Positions 55,640-61,753 of a stretch of DNA of 64,000 nucleotides are shown here, piece by piece (position 1 is the stretch's first letter; every line of letters begins with the position of its first letter). Made by a program: the position numbers and the translations under genes. Below the pieces are notes generated by a model, which did no database searches, was not told the DNA's origin, and saw only the letters and a list, made by a program, of their open reading frames with translations. The stretch spans positions 1,054,001-1,118,000 of the forward strand of contig JAHBZQ010000001.1 of NCBI GenBank assembly GCA_019635355.1, given 5' to 3'. The DNA is from Rhizobacter sp. Its GTDB lineage: Bacteria > Pseudomonadota > Gammaproteobacteria > Burkholderiales > Burkholderiaceae_C.

Positions 55640-56296
55640 TCACGGCTGGACGATCCCTTCGCGGACCGCATAGCGCGTCAGCTCCGCGACCGTGTGCAGG
55701 CCCAGCTTTCGCATGATGTTGCGGCGGTGCACCTCGACGGTGGCGGCCGAGATGTGCAGCGCCTCGGCGATGGCCGCCGAACGCTCGCCCTCGGCGATTA
55801 GGCGCAGCACCTCGCGCTCGCGGCGGCCGAGGCGCGCCTGCCCATCGGGCTCGGCCCCCCGCACCTCGGCCACCAGCGCGCCTGCCACGTCGGGGCTGAG
55901 GTAGCTGCCGCCGGCGGCCACGGCGCGGATCGCCACCACCAGCTCGGTGCCGGCCGCGCTCTTGCTCACGTAGGCCGCGGCACCCGCGCGCAGCATCTCG
56001 GTCACGAAGCGTTTGTCGGAATAGGCCGAGAGCGCCACGATGCGCGTGTGAAGGTGCAGCGCCTGCACACGCGCGGCCACCTCGATGCCGTTGAGGTCGG
56101 GCAGGCCGATGTCGAGCACCGCCACGTCGGGCTGCAGGCTGCGCACGCTCTCGATCGCCGCCGCGCCCTCGCCCACCTCGGCCACCACGCGGATGTCGGC
56201 CTCCTGGGCGAGCGCCGAGCGCAGGGCTTCGCGCACGAGCCGATGGTCGTCGGCCAGCAGCACGGTGATCTGCCGCGTGTCGGGTGGAAGGCTCAT
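55640..56296 (-). CDS. NarL/LuxR-family response regulator
   Basis: The ATG at 56296 gives 218 residues. The receiver domain (about 8-125) has the acidic pair in LLADDHRLV, phospho-acceptor Asp62 in LDIGLPDLNG, and Lys in VSKSAA. The LuxR-type helix-turn-helix lies at about 150-212: LGRREREVLRLIAEGERSAAIAEALHISAATVEVHRRNIMRKL. It stands 52 bp after the phasin-like gene and 13 bp before the double kinase, in an apparent three-gene operon. Its partner core should be HisKA_3. Confidence 0.93.
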   Translation of the reverse strand: MSLPPDTRQITVLLADDHRLVREALRSALAQEADIRVVAEVGEGAAAIESVRSLQPDVAVLDIGLPDLNGIEVAARVQALHLHTRIVALSAYSDKRFVTEMLRAGAAAYVSKSAAGTELVVAIRAVAAGGSYLSPDVAGALVAEVRGAEPDGQARLGRREREVLRLIAEGERSAAIAEALHISAATVEVHRRNIMRKLGLHTVAELTRYAVREGIVQP

Positions 56297-56348
56297 GGTG
56301 TGAGGATCCCCGGTGTCGACACGCGCCCCCTTGATCTCGCGCAAGCCC

Positions 56349-57050
56349 TCAGGCGCGCCGCCGTGCGGCCGGTGCCCGGCGTGCCGCCGCGATCTCGTCG
56401 ACGCCTTCGGCCATGCCGGCCATCACCTGCCGCACCGCCTCGCCGGCCGCCACGCTCAGGTCGGCGGCGGCGGCCAGGGCCGACTTGATCGCCTCGCGGG
56501 TGTGCACGAGGGCATCGCCGCGGCTGTCGGAGGCGCCCTTCACGATGCCGTCTGCGGCGCAGCGCGCCACCGCGCCCACGTCGGCGCCCACCTGGTTGGC
56601 CTGGCTCACCGCCACGCGCAGGATCTCCTTCGCAGCCTTGGCCACGTTGCCCTGCACGTCTTGCACGCCGGCCATCGCGCCGCGGGCCACGCCGCGCATG
56701 CTGCCCGACAGGTCGCTGCGTGCCAGGGTGGCGGCCTCCACCGAGCCCCGCACCACGTCGCGCAGCACGCCGCTCAGGTCTTGTGCCGCCGCGTTGCTCG
56801 CGCTCATGGTGTCGGCCACGGTGCGCCGCACCAGCGCGGCGATCTCGGTCTCGATGCGCTCCAGCTCGTGCAGGCTCCTCGCCACGCCGTCGCGGGCGGC
56901 CTGCCCGGCCGGCCCGAGCTCAGGCGCACGGCGGCGCTTCGCGGCGGCGGGCGTGGCCCGGGTGCGGGGCGCCGCGACGGCGGTCGAGCGGGTGGCGGGC
57001 GTGGCGCGGCGTGCGGTGCTGCTGCGCTGGGTGGCGGGCGAGGTGGCCAT
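56349..57050 (-). CDS. Phasin-like amphipathic helical protein with a basic histone-H1-like head
   Basis: The ATG at 57050 (AGGAG eight bases upstream) gives 233 residues. An ATG two codons earlier is too close to the ribosome site. Residues about 2-45 are Ala/Thr/Pro/Arg-rich (AAPRTRATPAAAKRRRAP), like histone H1 or PhaF tails. Residues about 50-225 are long amphipathic helices rich in Ala, Val, Gly and Asp (DVQGNVAKAAKEILRVAVSQA; TREAIKSALAAAADL). This looks like the granule-bound phasins of polyester-storing bacteria, though no diagnostic motif is present. It is the first gene of the phasin-like/regulator/kinase operon and lies beneath a FNR-type promoter. Confidence 0.62.
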   Translation of the reverse strand: MATSPATQRSSTARRATPATRSTAVAAPRTRATPAAAKRRRAPELGPAGQAARDGVARSLHELERIETEIAALVRRTVADTMSASNAAAQDLSGVLRDVVRGSVEAATLARSDLSGSMRGVARGAMAGVQDVQGNVAKAAKEILRVAVSQANQVGADVGAVARCAADGIVKGASDSRGDALVHTREAIKSALAAAADLSVAAGEAVRQVMAGMAEGVDEIAAARRAPAARRRA

Positions 57051-57090
57051 GAGCATCTCTCCTGGAGACGAAGGTTGAAGTTGAGCTTCG

Positions 57091-57132
57091 ACCCTAGGGC
57101 CGATGCCGGGGGGCGACCTTGACAAAGATCAC
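57091..57132 (-). promoter_or_regulatory. Box A: FNR/FixK-type promoter of the phasin-like/regulator/kinase operon
   Basis: TTGACAAAGATCAC (57119-57132) matches the FNR/FixK pattern except for the last base. A minus-strand -10 TAGGGT lies at 57096-57091, predicting start at 57084 with the box centre at -41.5 and a 34-nt leader to the ATG at 57050. On the right side no -10 lies at the matching distance for the gene at 57202, so the box is one-sided. Confidence 0.6.
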
Positions 57133-57201
57133 AGGCCGGTCGGGCCGCACAACATGCGCTGCGTCAAAGCCGCACTCGCAAGGTGTGCCAAGAATGGCTC
57201 C

Positions 57202-57738
57202 ATGATTGAGTCGCACGTCCACCTCGCCTATGCACCGCACGGTGCGGGGCTGCTCTACGCCGTGATGTGGTTCGCCCAGCGCGGCGACGTCTACGGCTGG
57301 TACGTCGGCATGCGCGACGGTGTCGACGAGTGCAGCTATTTCATGCTGCCCGCCAACGACCCGCAAGACGGCAGCGAGGTGCTCTACCGCACGCTCGACG
57401 ATGACGTGCACGGCGGCTGGGTGGCCGTGAATGCGCAGGGGCAGACCGACCTCGCGCACTCGCCCGTGCCGCAGGCGCTGTGCCCCGAGCTCTCGCGCCT
57501 GCAGTCGCAGTTCATCTCGGGCTGGCTCTTCTTCAGCGGCGACCCCGGCAGCGAGGCCGAAGCGCAGGCGCTCAACGACAAGGGCCTGCCGGTGCGCCAC
57601 GTGAACATCCGCGCCGCGCGCATCGGCAAGCTCACGACGGGCCCGGTGCTGTGGCACTACGACACCCCCGGCGTCGAGCCCGGCGTGCTGGTGCGCTTGT
57701 CGAGCCTCTGGCCGCTCGACGAACGCGTGCGCCCCTGA
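57202..57738 (+). CDS. Unknown cytosolic protein, about 180 residues
   Basis: I do not recognise a family. The ATG at 57202 gives 178 residues starting MIESHVHLAYAPHGAGLLYA. An earlier in-frame ATG at 57154 has no support. The protein is mixed alpha/beta with several Trp and Tyr (VYGWYVGMRDGVDE, GWLFFSGDPGSEAEAQAL, VLWHYDTPGVEPGVLVRL) and has no signal peptide or membrane segment. It lies between the phasin-like operon and the flavodoxin operon of the island. Its stop is 10 bp before Box B. It may be expressed from Box A, but the matching -10 is missing. Confidence 0.68.
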   Translation: MIESHVHLAYAPHGAGLLYAVMWFAQRGDVYGWYVGMRDGVDECSYFMLPANDPQDGSEVLYRTLDDDVHGGWVAVNAQGQTDLAHSPVPQALCPELSRLQSQFISGWLFFSGDPGSEAEAQALNDKGLPVRHVNIRAARIGKLTTGPVLWHYDTPGVEPGVLVRLSSLWPLDERVRP

Positions 57739-57748
57739 TGCCGCTGGC

Positions 57749-57789
57749 TTGACGAAACGCAAGGCCCTCGGCGGCGGCGTTTCTAAAGT
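57749..57789 (+). promoter_or_regulatory. Box B: FNR/FixK-type promoter of the flavodoxin operon
   Basis: TTGACGAAACGCAA (57749-57762) fits TTGM-N6-KCAA exactly. A plus-strand -10 TAAAGT at 57784-57789 predicts start near 57796, with box centre at -40.5 and a 19-nt leader that contains GGAG seven bases before the flavodoxin ATG at 57815. The layout is that of a class II FNR-dependent promoter. Confidence 0.65.
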
Positions 57790-57814
57790 GAGGCATGCAA
57801 CTTCGGAGCATGCG

Positions 57815-58342
57815 ATGAAAAAGGTCCTGGTCGTCACGTATTCCTACACCGGCACCTCGCTGCAGGTGGCCAAGCGCCTGTGCGCGCTGCAGGGGTGGTC
57901 GCTCGGCCAGATCGAAGAGGTGCACCCCCGCCGTGGTGTGCTCGGCACCTGGCGCTGCGTGCTCGACTCGCTGCTGCACCGCCAGCCGGCCATCGACTAC
58001 TTCGGCCCGTTGCCCGCAAGCTTCGACACCGTGGTGCTGGTGGCCCCGGTCTGGATGCTCCGGCTGGCCGGCCCGATGCGCAGCTTCGTGGCGCGCTACA
58101 AGGCGCAGCTGAAGAACTTCGGCCTGATCTCGGTGATGGGCAGCCGCGGTGCACCCAACGCGGTGGCCGAGATCGGCACGCTCACCGGCCGCTCGCCGGT
58201 GCTGAGCACCGCCTTCACCGCACGCGAGGTCGACGACGGCAGCTACGCGCTGCGGCTGCGCACCTTCGCGCGAGCCCTCGCCGAAGCCACGGAATCGCCC
58301 GACGACACGCGGCAGGCCGAGTGGTCGCCCCGCGCCGCTTGA
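57815..58342 (+). CDS. Flavodoxin-fold protein
   Basis: The ATG at 57815 gives 175 residues. The FMN phosphate loop is VVTYSYTGTSLQVAKRL (S-Y-T-G-T-S), and the second flavin strand is FDTVVLVAPVWMLRLAGPMRSF with the conserved Trp of the P-V-W motif. Members of this group are flavodoxins or NAD(P)H:quinone/protoporphyrinogen-oxidase-like proteins that carry electrons under low oxygen or redox stress. It heads a three-gene unit (14 and 17-bp gaps) with an exported protein and a universal stress protein, controlled by Box B. Confidence 0.83.
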   Translation: MKKVLVVTYSYTGTSLQVAKRLCALQGWSLGQIEEVHPRRGVLGTWRCVLDSLLHRQPAIDYFGPLPASFDTVVLVAPVWMLRLAGPMRSFVARYKAQLKNFGLISVMGSRGAPNAVAEIGTLTGRSPVLSTAFTAREVDDGSYALRLRTFARALAEATESPDDTRQAEWSPRAA

Positions 58343-58356
58343 GACGAGGATGTGCC

Positions 58357-58830
58357 ATGCGCTCGCTGCTCGTCTTCATCACTGCGGCCCTCGCCCTGCC
58401 CGCCGTCGCAGCCGACACCTCGTATGACTTCACCGTCTGCACCCACGGCCAGCACACGATGGTCGAGGCCAGTGCCGACCTGGTGGCACTCGGCATCGAG
58501 AACTGGGGCGTGGTGGCCAGCAGCACCACGAAGGAATGGGAAGGTGCTACCACCCATTGCACCGGCTACGTGCGGGTGATCGGCGGCAAGCCGGTCGGCA
58601 AGGGCGTGTGCAAATGGTTTCTTGCGGCCGGCGAGACGGCGATCGGCGAATTCGAATACCCGCCGGCCGGAGAACCGAGCTTCACCTGGCTCGCCGGCAC
58701 AGGCCGGTTGAAGAACCTCGTGGGCGGCGGGTCGTTCCGCGAGCTTTTCGATGGCAAGCCGGCCAGCCCCGGCACCGCCCAAGGCTGCCGCCGCGACTGG
58801 GGCCGCTATTCCACCCCCGGCGCGAAGTGA
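58357..58830 (+). CDS. Exported protein of unknown function
   Basis: The ATG at 58357 gives 157 residues. A signal peptide (MRSLLVFITAALALPAVAA) is followed by a compact mature domain with four Cys (FTVCTHG, TTHCTGY, GVCKWF, QGCRRDW), which suggests two disulfides in the periplasm. Aromatic residues and GxxG turns (KNLVGGGSFRELFDG) resemble small beta-rich proteins. I know no family for it. It is transcribed between the flavodoxin and the tandem stress protein. Confidence 0.72.
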   Translation: MRSLLVFITAALALPAVAADTSYDFTVCTHGQHTMVEASADLVALGIENWGVVASSTTKEWEGATTHCTGYVRVIGGKPVGKGVCKWFLAAGETAIGEFEYPPAGEPSFTWLAGTGRLKNLVGGGSFRELFDGKPASPGTAQGCRRDWGRYSTPGAK

Positions 58831-58847
58831 CGCGCGAAGGAGCCACC

Positions 58848-59672
58848 ATGACCACCCCCAAGACCCTGCTGCTGCACGTCGACGACAGCGATGCCGCCAC
58901 CCAGCATGCGCGCGTCGTGCAGCGCCTGGCCGAGCGTTTCGACGCGCATGCCGATGCGCTCTATTCGGTGCTGCCGTTCTTGTCGCGCTTCCCCGCGTCC
59001 ATCGCACTCGATGGCGCGTGGGCCGCGGCCTCCCAGCTCAGCGAGCTTGACGAGCAGCAGCGCGCCTTGACGAAGATCCGCTTCGTCACCACGCAGAAAA
59101 GCCTGCCGCGGGTGCACTGGTGCGAGATGGGCCAGGTGTCGCCATGGGACTTTGCGCGCCACGCGATGTACGCCGACCTGGTGGTCATGCGCGGCGGGCC
59201 CTCGGCGCAAGGCGAGTTGCCGGTCGACTTTGCACCCACGGTCGCCATCGAAAGCGGGCGGCCGGTGCTGGTGCTGCCCGAGCAGCCGCCCGCCGAGATC
59301 GGCAGCCGCGTGCTGCTCGCCTGGAAGCCCACCCGCGAAGCGACACTTGCCATCGCCGCCGCATTGCCCTGGCTGCAACGGGCCGCGCAGGTGCACGTCG
59401 TCACGGCAGAGACGCTCGACGACAGCGGCCCGGCCAGCGTGGTGAGCCTCACCCGCTACCTCGCCGCCCAAGGCGTCGACTGCATCCGCTGCGCACCGCT
59501 TCCCGACACGCTCGACGCCGCCCCCGCACTGCAGGCCCTGGCCACCGAGACCGGGGCCGACCTGCTGGTGATGGGTTGCTACGGCCACAGCCGCACCCGC
59601 GAGTGGCTGCTCGGTGGCACGACGAAATCGATGACGCGCGAGCCCAAGCTGCCGGTGCTGATGGCGCACTGA
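58848..59672 (+). CDS. Tandem universal stress protein (UspA x2)
   Basis: The ATG at 58848 with AAGGAG six bases upstream gives 274 residues in two UspA domains (about 1-140 and 150-274). Domain 1 begins TLLLHVDDSDAATQHARVVQ. Domain 2 ends with MGCYGHSRTREWLLGGTTKSM, where G-2x-G-9x-G-T matches the ATP-binding motif. It is the third gene of the flavodoxin unit. The patatin gene converges on it with 7 bp between stops. Like the protein at 52.0 kb, it is probably a stress and survival factor of low-oxygen or stationary-phase cells. Confidence 0.87.
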   Translation: MTTPKTLLLHVDDSDAATQHARVVQRLAERFDAHADALYSVLPFLSRFPASIALDGAWAAASQLSELDEQQRALTKIRFVTTQKSLPRVHWCEMGQVSPWDFARHAMYADLVVMRGGPSAQGELPVDFAPTVAIESGRPVLVLPEQPPAEIGSRVLLAWKPTREATLAIAAALPWLQRAAQVHVVTAETLDDSGPASVVSLTRYLAAQGVDCIRCAPLPDTLDAAPALQALATETGADLLVMGCYGHSRTREWLLGGTTKSMTREPKLPVLMAH

Positions 59673-59679
59673 GCGCGGC

Positions 59680-60675
59680 TCAGGCGAGGAAGCTCGCGCC
59701 GATCCACCGCAGGTCGGCCTCACGCAGCGTGCGGCGGGCCATCGAGCGCAGCAGCCGGCGCGCCTGCGGCGTGGCGACGTCGATGCCGAGCCCGCCCTCG
59801 GGGGGCCAGTCGGCATCGAGCCGCACGTAGCGTTCGCCCAGGCGGTCTTCGACCATCGCCTGCACGTGCTGCTGCTGCACCGAGATCAGCGTGAGCACGA
59901 GACGGCCTTCGTTGAGCCAGCCGACCGCGCCGGCGTCGTCGCGCACGCCTTCGGCGGGCCGGTACTGCGCCGCGCCGGTGCCGATGGACAGCATCGAGAC
60001 CCGCCCGAGGTCGACGCCCATGAAGTGCTCGATCTCGTGCAGCGCCACCTGGTCGGGCGCCACGGCGAAGAGGCCGCCGTCGGCGTAGAGACGCTCGCCG
60101 ATGCGCTGCGCCGGGAAATAGGCGGGCGCGGCGCTGGTGGCCATCGCCACGTCGACCGCGCGCAGGTCGCCGTCACCCGTCGACGCGGCCGCATGCGGTG
60201 TCTTGAAGATCTTGGTGCGGCAGCGGTTCACCTCGACCGCCGGGATCACGAGCGGGTGCAGCGCCTGCGACAGCGTGCGGTCGCCGAGCTCGGCTTCGAG
60301 CAGCTGGCGCAGCGCATCGCCCGTGTACTTGGGGCCGAGCACCGAGCGGGTGAGGTCGATGAGCTTGGACATCGGCCCGACGGGCAGCGCCCGCGTGGAG
60401 AAGACCTCGGTGCCGTGCTCGTCGAAGAAGCGGACCAGCCGGCTCATCGGCACCTCGAAGGCGAGCGCAAGCCCCAGGATGCCGCCGATCGAGGTGCCGG
60501 CGATGAGGTCGAAGCAGCGTGCGAGCGGGCGGCCGGCGCGTGCTTCGAGCGCTTCCAGCACACACGCGGTGTACAGCCCGAGAAAGCCGCCACCGGCCAG
60601 CGAGAGCACCTTGAAGGTCTCGCGCCGCGGGGGCTGGGCAGTGGCAGAGGATGGGGGCGGAGAACTCGCGTTCAC
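59680..60675 (-). CDS. Patatin-like phospholipase
   Basis: This 331-residue lipid acyl hydrolase of the patatin family begins at GTG 60675. The oxyanion loop is LAGGGFLGLY (about 26-35), the nucleophile lies in the GTSIGG motif (GxSxG), and the catalytic Asp in ADGGLF (about 190). Patatins cleave acyl chains from phospholipids or act on storage granules in some bacteria. No signal peptide is visible, so it is cytosolic. The Box C promoter predicts transcription start at the GTG itself, which would make the mRNA leaderless. No ribosome site precedes it, and the next usable codon would cut into the catalytic core. Confidence 0.87.
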   Translation of the reverse strand: MNASSPPPSSATAQPPRRETFKVLSLAGGGFLGLYTACVLEALEARAGRPLARCFDLIAGTSIGGILGLALAFEVPMSRLVRFFDEHGTEVFSTRALPVGPMSKLIDLTRSVLGPKYTGDALRQLLEAELGDRTLSQALHPLVIPAVEVNRCRTKIFKTPHAAASTGDGDLRAVDVAMATSAAPAYFPAQRIGERLYADGGLFAVAPDQVALHEIEHFMGVDLGRVSMLSIGTGAAQYRPAEGVRDDAGAVGWLNEGRLVLTLISVQQQHVQAMVEDRLGERYVRLDADWPPEGGLGIDVATPQARRLLRSMARRTLREADLRWIGASFLA

Positions 60676-60681
60676 GGCGCG

Positions 60682-60750
60682 ATCGTGCAGCGCACCTCGC
60701 GCCGTGGGCTTGCGCTGCCTCAAGCCGGCGCGCGCGCGGCTGCCCAGAAT
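60682..60750. promoter_or_regulatory. Box C: divergent FNR/FixK-type promoter between patatin and UspA
   Basis: TTGCGCTGCCTCAA (60710-60723) fits TTGM-N6-KCAA. With flanks (GGCTTG...CAAGCC, 60707-60726) its outer six bases are perfectly symmetric. Minus-strand CACGAT (60687-60682) and plus-strand CAGAAT (60745-60750) are -10-like hexamers at the same spacing as in Boxes B and D, placing the box at -41.5 leftward and -40.5 rightward. The leftward transcript would begin at the patatin GTG. Confidence 0.6.
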
Positions 60751-60778
60751 GGGTTCATCGGATGACGCAACCCCCTCG

Positions 60779-61222
60779 ATGTACACCCATCTCCTCGTGC
60801 CGGTCGACGGCAGCAAGACCTCGGAAGCCGGAGTGCGCGAAGCCCTCGCACTCGCCGAAGACCAGGGCGCGGCCCTGCGCGTGCTTCACGTGCTCGACCC
60901 GGCAGTGGCCGCCGTCGACATGCTCACCGCCGCCGAATGCGGCAGCGTGCTCGACGACCTGCAGGTGCAAGGCAAGGCGCTGCTCGCCCGGGTCGTCCGG
61001 CGCGCTCGCCGCCGCGGGATCTCGTGCGACGCGGTGCTGCGCGAGCGTGGCGACGGCGGCGTGGCCGGCGTCATCCTCGAAGAGGCCGGCAACTGGTCAT
61101 GCGACCTCGTGGTGATGGGCACGCACGGCCGGCGCGGCCTGCCGCACCTGCTGGGCAGCACGGCGCAGGCGGTGCTGCGGCACACACCGGTGCCGGTGCT
61201 GCTGGTGAGACCGCAGCGCTGA
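60779..61222 (+). CDS. Single-domain universal stress protein (UspA)
   Basis: The ATG at 60779 gives 147 residues beginning MYTHLLVPVDGSKTSE. The ATP-binding motif GTHGRRGLPHLLGS (G-2x-G-9x-G-S) is at about 112-125, close to the C-terminal VPVLLV strand, so this one should bind ATP like the MJ0577 type. It lies 22 nt downstream of the predicted Box C start. Its stop is 11 bp from the convergent dksA-like stop. Confidence 0.92.
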   Translation: MYTHLLVPVDGSKTSEAGVREALALAEDQGAALRVLHVLDPAVAAVDMLTAAECGSVLDDLQVQGKALLARVVRRARRRGISCDAVLRERGDGGVAGVILEEAGNWSCDLVVMGTHGRRGLPHLLGSTAQAVLRHTPVPVLLVRPQR

Positions 61223-61233
61223 AGCGTGCCGGC

Positions 61234-61626
61234 TCAGGCGCGGTGCGCCGGTGCCCCGGGCCGATGCTCGAATGCCACCTGGCAGTTGGCGCAACGCAGC
61301 GCCGCCGGCTGCGCCATCAGCCGCTGCAGCGCGATCGGCTCGCCACAGTCGGCGCAATCGCCGTACACCCCTTGATCGAGCCGCGCGAGTGCGGCGTCGA
61401 CCTGCGCCAGCTCGTCGCGGTCACGCTGCTCCTGCGCGGCGTCGACCTCGGCCTGCGCAAACTGCGCGGCCCCTTCGGCATGGGTGGTCACCTCGGTGGC
61501 CGGCGACGACGACACCGCCGCCTGGCGAGATTGCTCGGCCGCGTGCACGTCGCTCGTCAGCTCGCGGCGGCGGTAGAGCAGCAGGTCGCGCAGGGTGGTG
61601 AGATGCGCCTGGGTGGGGACGTCCAT
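61234..61626 (-). CDS. DksA/TraR-family zinc-finger protein
   Basis: This 130-residue protein has a helical N-terminal half (coiled coil RRRELTSDVHAAEQ, ARLDQGVYGDC) and a four-Cys zinc finger CADC...CANC (about 90-115). That is the DksA/TraR fold, which enters the secondary channel of RNA polymerase and changes promoter response. Compared with DksA (~151) it is shorter and its coiled-coil tip lacks an obvious DxxDxA pair, so it could be a TraR-like or YbiI-like member. AAGGAG stands six bases before the ATG at 61626. It is divergent from the wax-ester synthase gene through the symmetric Box D promoter. Confidence 0.87.
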   Translation of the reverse strand: MDVPTQAHLTTLRDLLLYRRRELTSDVHAAEQSRQAAVSSSPATEVTTHAEGAAQFAQAEVDAAQEQRDRDELAQVDAALARLDQGVYGDCADCGEPIALQRLMAQPAALRCANCQVAFEHRPGAPAHRA

Positions 61627-61652
61627 GTCGGCTCCTTCAAGTGAATGCCGTC

Positions 61653-61721
61653 ACTGTAGGAAGCACCGGCAGGCAGCACCTTGCGCCCGATCAAGGCACG
61701 CGGCGCGGTGCTTCCTACGAT
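61653..61721. promoter_or_regulatory. Box D: symmetric divergent FNR/FixK-type promoter
   Basis: TTGCGCCCGATCAA (61681-61694) fits TTGM-N6-KCAA. A 13-bp inverted repeat, GTAGGAAGCACCG at 61656-61668 and CGGTGCTTCCTAC at 61706-61718, is centred on the box to within half a base. It includes most of the two -10-like hexamers: TACAGT (minus, 61658-61653) for the dksA-like gene and TACGAT (plus, 61716-61721) for the wax-ester synthase. The box lies at -41.5 leftward and -40.5 rightward. The leaders are 20 and 26 nt. Confidence 0.68.
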
Positions 61722-61753
61722 GGCCCCGACACGGCACCGAAGGCTCCGACCCG

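Noticed and set aside
57119..57147. TTGACA at 57119-57124 as a sigma-70 -35 element for the gene at 57202.
   Set aside because: No -10-like hexamer lies 16-18 bp downstream, while the same bases complete a 14-bp FNR-type box with a well-placed -10 on the other strand.
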